From Oncomelania hupensis (taxonomy: Eukaryota; Mollusca; Gastropoda; Littorinimorpha; Pomatiopsidae), in contig CM072511.1 of the NCBI GenBank assembly GCA_036898135.1, positions 75,023,990 to 75,087,989 of the forward strand: a stretch of 64,000 nucleotides of DNA, given 5' to 3'. Both the position numbers and the translations under genes were made by a program. The notes beneath the pieces are model-generated. The model was not told where the DNA came from. It saw only the letters and a list, made by a program, of their open reading frames with translations, and did no database searches. Shown one piece after another: positions 12,801 through 24,442 of this stretch (positions are counted from its first letter, which is position 1; each line of letters opens with the position of its first letter).

Positions 12801-15800
12801 AGAGGCTGAGAGAGGCTGAGGGAGGCTGATGGAGGCTAAGAGGGAGGCTGAGAGAGGCTGAGGGAGGCTGATGGAGGCTAAGAGGGAGGCTGAGAGAGGC
12901 TCAGGGAGGCTGAGGGAGGCTGAGAGAGGCTGAGAGACGCTGAGAGAGGCTGAGGAAGGCTGAGGGAGGCTGAGAGAGGCTGAGAGAAGCTAAGGGAGGC
13001 TAAGGGAGGCTCAGAGGGAGGCTGAGAGAGGCTGAGGGAGGCTGAGGGAGGCTGAGAGGGAGGCTGAGAGAGGCTGAGGGAGGCTGAGAGAGGCTGAGAG
13101 AGGCTGAGGGAGGATGATGGAGGCTAAGAGGGAGGCTGAGAGAGGCTGAGAGGGAGGCTGAGAGGGAGGCTGAGAGAGGCTGAGGGAGGGTCATGGAGGC
13201 TAAGAGGGAGGCTGAGAGAGGCTGAGGGAGGCTGAGAGGGAGGCTGAGAGAGGCAGAGAGAGGCTAATGGAAGCTGAGGGAGGCTCAGAGGGAGGCTGAG
13301 AGAGAATGAGAGAGGCTGAGGGAGGCTGATGGAGGCTAAGAGGGAGGCTGAGGGAGGCTGAGGAAGGGTTGAGAGGGAGGCTGAGGGAGGCTGAGAGGGA
13401 GGCTGAGAGAGGCTGAGAGAGGCTGAGGGAGGCTGAGAGGGAGGCTGAGGGAGGCTGAGGGAGGCTGAGAGAGGCTGAGGGAGGCTGAGAGGGAGGCTGA
13501 GAGAGGCTGAGAGAGGCTGAGGGAGGATGATGGAGGCTAAGAGGGAGGCTGAGAGAGGCTGAGGGAGGCTGGCTGAGTGAGGCTGAGGGAGGCTGAGAGA
13601 GGCTGAGGGAGGCTGAGAGGGAGGCTGAGAGAGGCTGAGAGAGGCTGAGGGAGGATGATGGAGGCTAAGAGGGAGGCTGAGAGAGGCTGAGAGGGAGGCT
13701 GAGAGGGAGGCTGAGAGAGGCTGAGGGAGGGTCATGGAGGCTAAGAGGGAGGCTGAGAGAGGCTGAGGGAGGCTGAGAGGGAGGCTGAGAGAGGCAGAGA
13801 GAGGCTAATGGAAGCTGAGGGAGGCTCAGAGGGAGGCTGAGAGAGAATGAGAGAGGCTGAGGGAGGCTGATGGAGGCTAAGAGGGAGGCTGAGGGAGGCT
13901 GATGGAGGCTGAGGAAGGGTTGAGAGGGAGGCTGAGGGAGGCTGAGAGGGAGGCTGAGAGAGGCTGAGAGAGGCTGAGGGAGGCTGAGAGGGAGGCTGAG
14001 GGAGGCTGAGGGAGGCTGAGAGAGGCTGAGGGAGGCTGAGAGGGAGGCTGAGAGAGGCTGAGAGAGGCTGAGGGAGGATGATGGAGGCTAAGAGGGAGGC
14101 TGAGAGAGGCTGAGGGAGGCTGGCTGAGTGAGGCTGATGGAGGCTAAGAGGGAGGCTGAGGGAGGCTGATGGAGGAAGGGTTGAGAGGGAGGCTGAGGGA
14201 GGCTGAGAGGGAGGCTAAGAGAGGCTGAGAGAGGCTGAGGGAGGCTGAGAGGGAGGCTGAGGGAGGCTGAGGGAGGCTGAGAGAGGCTGAGGGAGGCTGA
14301 GAGGGAGGCTGAGAGAGGCTGAGAGAGGCTGAGGGAGGATGATGGAGGCTAAGAGGGAGGCTGAGAGAGGCTGAGGGAGGCTGAGGGAGGCTGAGAGGGA
14401 GGCTGAGAGAGGCTGAGGGAGGGTCATGGAGGCTAAGGGAGGGTCATGGAGGCTAAGAGGGAGGCTGAGAGAGGCTGAGAGAGGCTGAGGGAGGCTTAGA
14501 GGGAGGCTGAGAGAGGCTAATGGAGAGGCTGAGATAGAGGCTGAGAGAGGCTGAGATAGAGGCTGAGAGAGGCTGAGGGAGGCTGAGGGAGGCTGAGAGG
14601 GAGGCTGAGAGAGGCTGAGAGGGAGGCTGAGAGAGGCTGAGGGAGGCTGAGAGGGAGGCTGAGGGAGGCTAAGAGAGGCTGAGAGAGGCTGAGGGAGGCT
14701 GAGAGGGAGGCTGAGAGGCTGAGAGAGGCTGAGGGAGGCTGAGAGGGAGGCTGAGAGAGGCTGAGAGAGGCTGAGGGAGGCTGAGAGGGAGGCTGAGAGA
14801 GGCTGAGAGAGGCTGAGGGAGGATGATGGAGGCTAAGAGGGAGGCTGAGAGAGGCTGAGGGAGGCTGAGAGGGAGGCTGAGAGAGGCTGAGGGATGGTCA
14901 TGGAGGCTAAGAGGGAGGCTGAGAGAGGCTGAGAGAGGCTGAGGGAGGCTGAGAGGGAGGCTGAGAGAGGCTGAGAGAGGCTAATGGAGGCTGAGGGAGG
15001 CTCAGAGGGAGGCTGAGAGAGAATGAGAGAGGCTGAGGGAGGCTGATGGAGGCTAAGAGGGAGGCTGAGGGAGGCTGATGGAGGCTGAGGAAGGGTTGAG
15101 AGGGAGGCTGAGAGGGAGGCTGAGAGAGGCCGAGAGAGGCCGAGAGGAAGGCTGAGAGAGGCTGAGGGAGGCTGAGGGAGGCTGAGAGGGAGGCTGAGAC
15201 AGGCTGAGGGAGGCTGAGGGAGGTTGAGAGGGAGGCTGAGAGAGGCTGAGGGAGGTTGAGAGGGAGGCTGAGAGAGGCTGAGATAGAGGCTGAGAGAGGC
15301 TGAGGGAGGCTGAGGGAGGCTGAGAGGGAGGCTGAGAGAGGCTGAGAGGGAGGCTGAGAGAGGCTGAGGGAGGCTGAGAGAGAGGCTGAGGGAGGCTGAG
15401 AGGGAGGCTGAGGGAGGCTGAGAGGGAGGCTGAGAGAGGCTGAGGGAGGCTGAGAGAGGCTGAGAGAGGCTGAGGGAGGATGATGGAGGCTAAGAGGGAG
15501 GCTGAGAGAGGCTGAGAGGGAGGCTGAGAGGGAGGCTGAGAGAGGCTGAGGGAGGGTCATGGAGGCTAAGAGGGAGGCTGAGAGAGGCTGAGGGAGGCTG
15601 AGAGGGAGGCTGAGAGAGGCAGAGAGAGGCTAATGGAAGCTGAGGGAGGCTCAGAGGGAGGCTGAGAGAGAATGAGAGAGGCTGAGGGAGGCTGATGGAG
15701 GCTAAGAGGGAGGCTGAGGGAGGCTGATGGAGGCTGAGGAAGGGTTGAGAGGGAGGCTGAGGGAGGCTGAGAGGGAGGCTGAGAGAGGCTGAGAGAGGCT

Positions 15801-15801
15801 G
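9815..15801. repeat. Higher-order repeat copy B (5,987 bp)
   Basis: This is a tandem copy of the preceding block. By eye I found only three substitutions relative to copy A: near 10,488 (AAGTGG against AAATGG), near 10,637 (GGCCTAG against GGCCGAG) and near 10,704 (GATAGA against GAGAGA). Similarity breaks at about 15,801, where copy A continues into GGGAACCTGAG and this copy does not. More diverged segments of the same higher-order unit continue to about 23,340. The near identity means either a very recent duplication or an assembly duplication. Confidence 0.85.
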
Positions 15802-18800
15802 AGGGAGGCTGAGAGGGAGGCTGAGGGAGGCTGAGAGAGGCTGAGGGAGGCTGAGAGGGAGGCTGAGAGAGGCTGAGAGAGGCTGAGGGAGGATGATGGA
15901 GGCTAAGAGGGAGGCTGAGAGAGGCTGAGGGAGGCTGGCTGAGTGAGGCTGATGGAGGCTAAGAGGGAGGCTGAGGGAGGCTGATGGAGGAAGGGTTGAG
16001 AGGGAGGCTGAGGGAGGCTGAGAGGGAGGCTAAGAGAGGCTGAGAGAGGCTGAGGGAGGCTGAGAGGGAGGCTGAGGGAGGCTGAGGGAGGCTGAGGGAG
16101 GCTGAGAGGGAGGCTGAGAGAGGCTGAGAGAGGCTGAGGGAGGCTGATGGAGGCTAAGAGGGAGGCTGAGAGAGGCTGAGGGAGGCTGAGGGAGGCTGAG
16201 AGGGAGGCTGAGAGAGGCTGAGGGAGGGTCATGGAGGCTAAGGGAGGGTCATGGAGGCTAAGAGGGAGGCTGAGAGAGGCTGAGAGAGGCTGAGGGAGGC
16301 TTAGAGGGAGGCTGAGAGAGGCTGAGAGAGGCTAATGGAGAGGCTGAGATAGAGGCTGAGAGAGGCTGAGATAGAGGCTGAGAGAGGCTGAGGGAGGCTG
16401 AGGGAGGCTGAGAGGGAGGCTGAGAGAGGCTGAGAGGGAGGCTGAGAGAGGCTGAGGGAGGCTGAGAGGGAGGCTGAGGGAGGCTAAGAGAGGCTGAGAG
16501 AGGCTGAGGGAGGCTGAGAGGGAGGCTGAGAGGCTGAGAGAGGCTGAGGGAGGCTGAGAGGGAGGCTGAGAGAGGCTGAGAGAGGCTGAGGGAGGCTGAG
16601 AGGGAGGCTGAGAGAGGCTGAGAGAGGCTGAGGGAGGATGATGGAGGCTAAGAGGGAGGCTGAGAGAGGCTGAGGGAGGCTGAGAGGGAGGCTGAGAGAG
16701 GCTGAGGGATGGTCATGGAGGCTAAGAGGGAGGCTGAGAGAGGCTGAGAGAGGCTGAGGGAGGCTGAGAGGGAGGCTGAGAGAGGCTGAGAGAGGCTAAT
16801 GGAGGCTGAGGGAGGCTCAGAGGGAGGCTGAGAGAGAATGAGAGAGGCTGAGGGAGGCTGATGGAGGCTAAGAGGGAGGCTGAGGGAGGCTGATGGAGGC
16901 TGAGGAAGGGTTGAGAGGGAGGCTGAGAGGGAGGCTGAGAGAGGCCGAGAGAGGCCGAGAGGAAGGCTGAGAGAGGCTGAGGGAGGCTGAGGGAGGCTGA
17001 GAGGGAGGCTGAGACAGGCTGAGGGAGGCTGAGGGAGGTTGAGAGGGAGGCTGAGAGAGGCTGAGAGAGGCTGAGGGAGGCTGAGAGGGAGGCTAAGAGA
17101 GGCTGAGGGAGGCTGAGAGGGAGGCTGAGAGGGAGGCTGAGAGAGTCTGAGGGAGGCTGAAAGGGAGGTTGAGGGAGGCTGAAAGAGGCTGAGGGAGGAT
17201 GATGGAGGCTAAGAGGGAGAGGCTGAGGGAGGCTGAGAGAGGCTAAGAGAGGCTGAGGGAGGCTGAGGGAGGCTGAGAGGGAGGCTGAGAGAGTCTGAGG
17301 GAGGCTGAGGGAGGCTGAAAGGGAGGTTGAGGGAGGCTGAGAGAGGCTGAGAGAGGCTGAGGGACGCTGCTGGAGGCTAAGAGGGAGGCTGAGAGAGGCT
17401 AAGGGAGGCTGAGGGAGGCTGAGAGAGGCTGAGAGAGGCTGAGGGAGGCTGATGGAGGCTAGAGGGATGAGAGGGAGGCTGAGAGGGAGGCTGAGAGAGG
17501 CTAAGAGAGGCTGAGAGAGGGCTGAGGGAGGCTGAGAGGGAGGCTGAGAGGGAGGCTGAGGGAGGCTGAGGGAGGCTGAGAGAGAGGCTGAGGAGAGGCT
17601 GAGGGAGGCTGAGAGAGGCTGAGAGGCTGAGAGAGGCTGAGGGAGGCTGATGGAGGCTAAGAGGGAGGGTGAGAGAGAGAGGCTGAGGGAGGCTGAGGGA
17701 GGCTGAGAGGGAGGCTGAGAGAGGCTGAGGGAGGGTCATGGAGGCTAAGGGAGGGTCATGGAGGCTAGAGGAGGCTGAGAGAGGCTGAGAGAGGCTGAGG
17801 GAGGCTAGAGGGAGGCTGAGAGAGGCTGAGGAGAGGCTGAGATAGAGGCTGAGAGAGGCTGAGATAGAGGCTGAGAGAGGCTGAGGGAGGCTGAGGGAGG
17901 AGAGGGAGGCTGAGGGAGGCTGAGAGGCTGAGGAGGCTGAGAGGGAGGCTGAGGGAGGCTGAGAGGGAGGCTGAGAGAGGCTGAGAGAGGCTGAGGGAGG
18001 CTGAGGAGGCTGAGAGAGGCTGAGGGAGGCTGAGAGGGAGGCTGAGAGGCTGAGAGAGGCTGAGGGAGGCTGAGAGGGAGGCTGAGAGAGGCTGAGAGAG
18101 GCTGAGGGAGGCTGAGAGGAGGCTGAGGGAGGCTGAGAGAGGCTGAGAGAGGCTGAGGGAGGCTGAGGGAGGCTGAGAGAGGCTGAGGGAGGCTGAGAGA
18201 GGCTGAGGGAGGCTGAGAGAGAGGCTGAGAGAGGCTGAGAGAGGCTGAGGGAGGCTAAGAGGGAGGCTGAGGGAGGCTGAGAGAGGCTGAGAGGGAGGCT
18301 GAGAGGGAGGCTGAGAGAGGCTGAGAGAGGCTGAGAGAGGGAGGCTGAGAGAGGCTGAGAGAGGCTGAGGAGGCTGAGAGGGAGGCTGAGAGGGAGGCTG
18401 AGAGAGGCTGAGGGAGGCTGAGGCTGAGGGAGGCTGAGAGGGAGGCTGAGAGAGGCTGAGAGAGGCTGAGGGAGGCTGATGGAGGCTAAGAGGGAGGCTG
18501 AGGGAGGCTGATGGAGGCTGAGGAAGGGTTGAGAGGGAGGCTGAGAGGGAGGCTGAGAGAGGCCGAGAGAGGCCGAGAGGAAGGCTGAGAGAGGCTGAGG
18601 GAGGCTGAGGGAGGCTGAGAGGGAGGCTGAGAGAGGCTGAGGGAGGCTGAGGGAGGCTGAGAGGGAGGCTGAGAGAGGCTGAGGGAGGTTGAGAGGGAGG
18701 CTGAGAGAGGCTGAGAGAGAGGCTGAGAGAGGCTGAGGGAGGCTGAGGGAGGCTGAGAGGGAGGCTGAGAGAGGCTGAGAGGGAGGCTGAGAGAGGCTGA

Positions 18801-21800
18801 GGGAGGCTGAGAGAGAGGCTGAGGGAGGCTGAGAGGGAGGCTGAGGGAGGCTGAGAGGGAGGCTGAGAGAGGCTGAGGGAGGCTGAGAGAGGCTGAGAGA
18901 GGCTGAGGGAGGATGATGGAGGCTAAGAGGGAGGCTGAGAGAGGCTGAGAGGGAGGCTGAGAGGGAGGCTGAGAGAGGCTGAGGGAGGGTCATGGAGGCT
19001 AAGAGGGAGGCTGAGAGAGGCTGAGGGAGGATGATGGAGGCTAAGAGGGAGGCTGAGAGAGGCTGAGAGGGAGGCTGAGAGAGGCTGAGGGAGGGTCATG
19101 GATGCTAAGAGGGAGGCTGAGAGAGGCTGAGGGAGGCTGAGAGGGAGGCTGAGAGAGGCAGAGAGAGGCTAATGGAAGCTGAGGGAGGCTCAGAGGGAGG
19201 CTGAGAGAGAATGAGAGAGGCTGAGGGAGGCTGATGGAGGCTAAGAGGGAGGCTGAGGGAGGCTGATGGAGGCTGAGGAAGGGTTGAGAGGGAGGCTGAG
19301 GGAGGCTGAGAGGGAGGCTGAGAGAGGCTGAGGGAGAGTGAGAGGGAGGCTGAGGGAGGCTGAGAGAGGCTGAGGGAGGCTGAGAGGGAGGCTGAGAGAG
19401 GCTGAGAGAGGCTGAGGGAGGATGATGGAGGCTAAGAGGGAGGCTGAGAGAGGCTGAGGGAGGCTGGCTGAGTGAGGCTGATGGAGGCTAAGAGGGAGGC
19501 TGAGGGAGGCTGATGGAGGAAGGGTTGAGAGGGAGGCTGAGGGAGGCTGAGAGGGAGGCTAAGAGAGGCTGAGAGAGGCTGAGGGAGGCTGAGAGGGAGG
19601 CTGAGGGAGGCTGAGGGAGGCTGAGAGAGGCTGAGAGGGAGGCTGAGAGAGGCTGAGAGAGGCTGAGGGAGGATGATGGAGGCTAAGAGGGAGGCTGAGA
19701 GAGGCTGAGGGAGGCTGAGGGAGGCTGAGAGGGAGGCTGAGAGAGGCTGAGGGAGGGTCATGGAGGCTAAGGGAGGGTCATGGAGGCTAAGAGGGAGGCT
19801 GAGAGAGGCTGAGAGAGGCTGAGGGAGGCTTAGAGGGAGGCTGAGAGAGGCTGAGAGAGGCTAATGGAGAGGCTGAGATAGAGGCTGAGAGAGGCTGAGA
19901 TAGAGGCTGAGAGAGGCTGAGGGAGGCTGAGGGAGGCTGAGAGGGAGGCTGAGAGAGGCTGAGAGGGAGGCTGAGAGAGGCTGAGGGAGGCTGAGAGGGA
20001 GGCTGAGGGAGGCTAAGAGAGGCTGAGAGAGGCTGAGGGAGGCTGAGAGGGAGGCTGAGAGGCTGAGAGAGGCTGAGGGAGGCTGAGAGGGAGGCTGAGA
20101 GAGGCTGAGAGAGGCTGAGGGAGGCTGAGAGGGAGGCTGAGAGAGGCTGAGAGAGGCTGAGGGAGGATGATGGAGGCTAAGAGGGAGGCTGAGAGAGGCT
20201 GAGGGAGGCTGAGAGGGAGGCTGAGAGAGGCTGAGGGATGGTCATGGAGGCTAAGAGGGAGGCTGAGAGAGGCTGAGAGAGGCTGAGGGAGGCTGAGAGG
20301 GAGGCTGAGAGAGGCTGAGAGAGGCTAATGGAGGCTGAGGGAGGCTCAGAGGGAGGCTGAGAGAGAATGAGAGAGGCTGAGGGAGGCTGATGGAGGCTAA
20401 GAGGGAGGCTGAGGGAGGCTGATGGAGGCTGAGGAAGGATTGAGAGGGAGGCTGAGAGGGAGGCTGAGAGAGGCCGAGAGAGGCCGAGAGGAAGGCTGAG
20501 AGAGGCTGAGGGAGGCTGAGAGGGAGGCTGAGACAGGCTGAGGGAGGCTGAGGGAGGTTGAGAGGGAGGCTGAGAGAGGCTGAGAGAGGCTGAGGGAGGC
20601 TGAGAGGGAGGCTAAGAGAGGCTGAGGGAGACTGAGAGGGAGGCTGAGAGGGAGGCTGAGAGAGTCTGAGGGAGGCTGAAAGGGAGGTTGAGGGAGGCTG
20701 AAAGAGGCTGAGGGAGGATGATGGAGGCTCAGAGGGAGAGGCTGAGGGAGGCTGAGAGAGGCTAAGAGAGGCTGAGGGAGGCTGAGGGAGGCTGAGAGGG
20801 AGGCTGAGAGAGTCTGAGGGAGGCTGAAAGGGAGGTTGAGGGAGGCTGAGAGAGGCTGAGAGAGGCTGAGGGATCCTGATGGAGGCTAAGAGGGAGGCTG
20901 AGAGAGGCTAACGGAGGCTGAGGGAGGCTGAGAGAGGCTGAGGGAGGCTGATGGAGGCTAAGAGGGAGGCTGAGAGAGGCTGAGGGAGGCTGATGGAGGC
21001 TAAGAGGGAGGCTGAGAGAGGCTCAGGGAGGCTGAGGGAGGCTGAGAGAGGCTGAGAGACGCTGAGAGAGGCTGAGGAAGGCTGAGGGAGGCTGAGAGAG
21101 GCTGAGAGAAGCTAAGGGAGGCTAAGGGAGGCTCAGAGGGAGGCTGAGAGAGGCTGAGGGAGGCTGAGGGAGGCTGAGAGGGAGGCTGAGAGAGGCTGAG
21201 GGAGGCTGAGAGAGGCTGAGAGAGGCTGAGGGAGGATGATGGAGGCTAAGAGGGAGGCTGAGAGAGGCTGAGAGGGAGGCTGAGAGGGAGGCTGAGAGAG
21301 GCTGAGGGAGGGTCATGGAGGCTAAGAGGGAGGCTGAGAGAGGCTGAGGGAGGCTGAGAGGGAGGCTGAGAGAGGCAGAGAGAGGCTAATGGAAGCTGAG
21401 GGAGGCTCAGAGGGAGGCTGAGAGAGAATGAGAGAGGCTGAGGGAGGCTGATGGAGGCTAAGAGGGAGGCTGAGGGAGGCTGATGGAGGCTGAGGAAGGG
21501 TTGAGAGGGAGGCTGAGGGAGGCTGAGAGGGAGGCTGAGAGAGGCTGAGAGAGGCTGAGGGAGGCTGAGAGGGAGGCTGAGGGAGGCTGAGGGAGGCTGA
21601 GAGAGGCTGAGGGAGGCTGAGAGGGAGGCTGAGAGAGGCTGAGAGAGGCTGAGGGAGGATGATGGAGGCTAAGAGGGAGGCTGAGAGAGGCTGAGGGAGG
21701 CTGGCTGAGTGAGGCTGATGGAGGCTAAGAGGGAGGCTGAGGGAGGCTGATGGAGGAAGGGTTGAGAGGGAGGCTGAGGGAGGCTGAGAGGGAGGCTAAG

Positions 21801-23820
21801 AGAGGCTGAGAGAGGCTGAGGGAGGCTGAGAGGGAGGCTGAGGGAGGCTGAGGGAGGCTGAGAGAGGCTGAGGGAGGCTGAGAGGGAGGCTGAGAGAGGC
21901 TGAGAGAGGCTGAGGGAGGATGATGGAGGCTAAGAGGGAGGCTGAGAGAGGCTGAGGGAGGCTGAGGGAGGCTGAGAGGGAGGCTGAGAGAGGCTGAGGG
22001 AGGGTCATGGAGGCTAAGGGAGGGTCATGGAGGCTAAGAGGGAGGCTGAGAGAGGCTGAGAGAGGCTGAGGGAGGCTTAGAGGGAGGCTGAGAGAGGCTA
22101 ATGGAGAGGCTGAGATAGAGGCTGAGAGAGGCTGAGAGAGAGGCTGAGAGAGGCTGAGGGAGGCTGAGGGAGGCTGAGAGGGAGGCTGAGAGAGGCTGAG
22201 AGGGAGGCTGAGAGAGGCTGAGGGAGGCTGAGAGGGAGGCTGAGGGAGGCTAAGAGAGGCTGAGAGAGGCTGAGGGAGGCTGAGAGGGAGGCTGAGAGAG
22301 GCTGAGAGAGGCTGAGGGAGGCTGAGAGGGAGGCTGAGAGAGGCTGAGAGAGGCTGAGGGAGGCTGATGGAGGCTAAGAGGGAGGCTGAGAGAGGCTGAG
22401 GGAGGCTGAGAGGGAGGCTGAGAGAGGCTGAGAGAGGCTAATGGAGGCTGAGGGAGGCTCAGAGGGAGGCTGAGAGAGAATGAGAGAGGCTGAGGGAGGC
22501 TGATGGAGGCTAAGAGGGAGGCTGAGGGAGGCTGATGGAGGCTGAGGAAGGGTTGAGAGGGAGGCTGAGAGGGAGGCTGAGAGAGGCCGAGAGAGGCCGA
22601 GAGGAAGGCTGAGAGAGGCTGAGGGAGGCTGAGGGAGGCTGAGAGGGAGGCTGAGACAGGCTGAGGGAGGCTGAGGGAGGTTGAGAGGGAGGCTGAGAGA
22701 GGCTGAGAGAGGCTGAGGGAGGCTGAGAGGGAGGCTAAGAGAGGCTGAGGGAGGCTGAGGGAGGCTGAGAGGGAGGCTGAGAGGGAGGCTGAGAGAGTCT
22801 GAGGGAGGCTGAAAGGGAGGTTGAGGGAGGCTGAAAGAGGCTGAGGGAGGATGATGGAGGCTAAGAGGGAGAGGCTGAGGGAGGCTGAGAGAGGCTAAGA
22901 GAGGCTGAGGGAGGCTGAGGGAGGCTGAGAGGGAGGCTGAGAGAGTCTGAGGGAGGCTGAGGGAGGCTGAAAGGGAGGTTGAGGGAGGCTGAGAGAGGCT
23001 GAGAGAGGCTGAGGGATCCTGATGGAGGCTAAGAGGGAGGCTGAGAGAGGCTAACGGAGGCTGAGAGAGGCTGAGAGAGGCTGAGAGAGGCTGAGGGAGG
23101 CTGATGGAGGCTAAGAGGGAGGCTGAGAGAGGCTGAGGGAGGCTGATGGAGGCTAAGAGGGAGGCTGAGAGAGGCTCAGGGAGGCTGAGGGAGGCTGAGA
23201 GAGGCTGAGAGACGCTGAGAGAGGCTGAGGAAGGCTGAGGGAGGCTGAGAGAGGCTGAGAGAAGCTAAGGGAGGCTAAGGGAGGCTCAGAGGGAGGCTGA
23301 GAGAGGCTGAGGGAGGCTGAGAGGGAGGCTGAGAGAGGCTGTGGGAGGCTGAGGGAGGCTGGAGGGAGGTTGAGAGAGGCTAAGAGAGGCTGAGAGAGGC
23401 TGAGGGAGGCTGAGGGAGGCTGAGAGAGGCTGAGAGAAGCTAAGGGAGGCTGAGGGAGGCTCAGAGGGAGGCTGAGAGAGGCTAAGGGAGGCTGATTAAG
23501 GCTAAGAGGGAGGCTGAGGGAGGCTGATGGAGGCTGAGGAAGGGTTGAGAGGGAGGCTGAGAGGGAGGCTGAGAGAAGCCGAGAGAGGCCGAGAGGGAGG
23601 CTGAGAGAGGCTGAGAGAGGCTGACGGAGGCTGAGGGAGGCTGAGAGAGTCTGAGGTAGGCTGAGGGAGGCTGAGAGGGAGGCTGGGAGAGGCTGAGAGA
23701 GGCTGAGGGAGGCTGTGGGAAGCTGAGAGAGGCTGAGAGAGGCTGAGGGAGGCTAAGAGAGGCTGGGGGAAGCTTAGGGAGGCTGATGGAGGCTGAGAGG
23801 GAGGCTAACAGGCTGCACGT

Positions 23821-24021
23821 AGTTGTTGTTTGTAGATTATAGTCACACGACACTTTCGCATATAGGTGACTACTGGACCGATTTATACTGACACCAGCGG
23901 GCCAGTTGTTGGTAAAGGGGAAAATAATATGATCACACGTTGACCAATCCGGGATTCGAACCAGCGACCTTTCGGTTACTAGCAAGACGCTCTTACCAAC
24001 TGAGCTACCCGGCCCCACACT
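23821..24021 (-). mobile_element. tRNA-derived SINE, copy 1
   Basis: Read on the minus strand, this starts with a tRNA-like head. The A box TAGCTCAGTTGG is the complement of 23,997-24,008. The B box GGTTCGAATCC is the complement of 23,952-23,962. The D stem GCTC/GAGC pairs well, but the acceptor, anticodon and T stems are degenerate, so this is a Pol III promoter rather than a working tRNA. The anticodon loop would read AGT (Thr-like). A body of about 120 bp follows, ending near CTACAAACAAC. It is a near-identical neighbour of copy 2. Confidence 0.88.
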
Positions 24022-24030
24022 GCTGCACGT

Positions 24031-24230
24031 TGTTGTTGTTTGTAGATTATAGTCACACGACACTTTCGCATATAGGTGACTACTGGACCGATTTATACTG
24101 ACACCAGCGGGCCAGTTGTTGGTAAAGGGGAAAATCATATGATCACACGTTGACCAATCCGGGATTCGAACCAGCGACCTTTCGGTTACTAGCAAGACGC
24201 TCTTACCAACTGAGCTACCCGGCCCCACAA
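24031..24230 (-). mobile_element. tRNA-derived SINE, copy 2
   Basis: This is the same family and orientation as the adjacent copy and almost identical to it; one visible change is AAAATCATATG against AAAATAATATG. The tRNA-like A and B boxes are intact. Its right border is the last GCTGCACGT. A third, plus-strand copy sits at 26,118-26,311. Confidence 0.88.
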
Positions 24231-24231
24231 G

Positions 24232-24414
24232 CTGCACGTATCCCCTGTTAACGCTTTTATCCAGTCTCAACGAGCCGTCTTCCTTCCTCCTGCTGCGGTC
24301 TGCTTTCCTCTTTGTGTCGACATGAGCGCTCAGTCTCCGCTTTTGCATATCTACGTAGCCTACCTCGTCGGCCACATCATCTGCCTCGTCAATAAACTTT
24401 GTCCCCCGTACGCT
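24232..24414 (-). other. Unassigned open frame cut by the SINE dimer
   Basis: On the minus strand about 60 codons stay open, from the stop at 24,417-24,415 to the SINE border. The composition is ordinary and unlike the satellite: an acidic stretch (IDEADDVADEVG) followed by a basic one (KRKADRSRRKEDG). The target repeat GCTGCACGT lies at the end of this frame. On the far side of the SINE dimer the minus strand continues straight into the minisatellite. I recognise no family. It could be a fragment of a transposon protein or an old exon, and no splice site or start is convincing. Confidence 0.3.
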
Positions 24415-24442
24415 TTAAGTGTCATGGGACGTTAATTTACCC

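Larger units (their letters stand above)
1..23811. repeat. Giant minisatellite array, 10/12-bp GAGGCTGAG-based unit
   Basis: The stretch is a continuous tandem array. The core GAGGCTGAG is followed by A, by G or by AGG, giving 10-bp and 12-bp units. Recurrent variants (GGCTAAG, GGCTGATG, GGAAGGGTTGAG, GGCCGAG, GGAACCT, GATGATGG) mark higher-order repeats. The plus strand is about 80% purine, with almost no C outside GCT and almost no CpG. The plus strand is full of TGA in every frame. The minus strand stays open for long runs and would give Ser/Leu/Pro/Gln repeats, but this follows from the unit and is not evidence of a gene. The array begins before the window and ends at the SINE pair near 23,812. 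Closely spaced G2-G3 runs give G-quadruplex and R-loop potential (inference). Confidence 0.97.
23812..24239. repeat. Triple 9-bp target repeat GCTGCACGT around a SINE dimer
   Basis: GCTGCACGT occurs at 23,812-23,820, 24,022-24,030 and 24,231-24,239, that is before, between and after two SINE copies of about 200 bp. The outer two look like an ordinary target-site duplication made on retroposition. The middle one shows that the second unit either used the same target or arose by duplicating the whole SINE plus target repeat. Confidence 0.85.

Noticed and set aside
120..23500. Many minus-strand open frames of up to 538 codons encoding Ser/Leu/Pro/Gln repeats
   Set aside because: They are forced by the satellite unit, which has no stops on that strand apart from CTAA variants. 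There is no start context, no non-repeat domain, and the frame changes freely at each 10/12-bp switch.
1..23811. Similarity of GGGAGGCTGAGG to part of a primate Alu element (contamination)
   Set aside because: Only a 10-12 bp word is shared. There is no Alu body, and the flanking DNA is invertebrate-type repeats and an SLC25A46 gene.
1..23811. CRISPR array
   Set aside because: There are no unique spacers between repeats and no cas genes, and the locus is eukaryotic.
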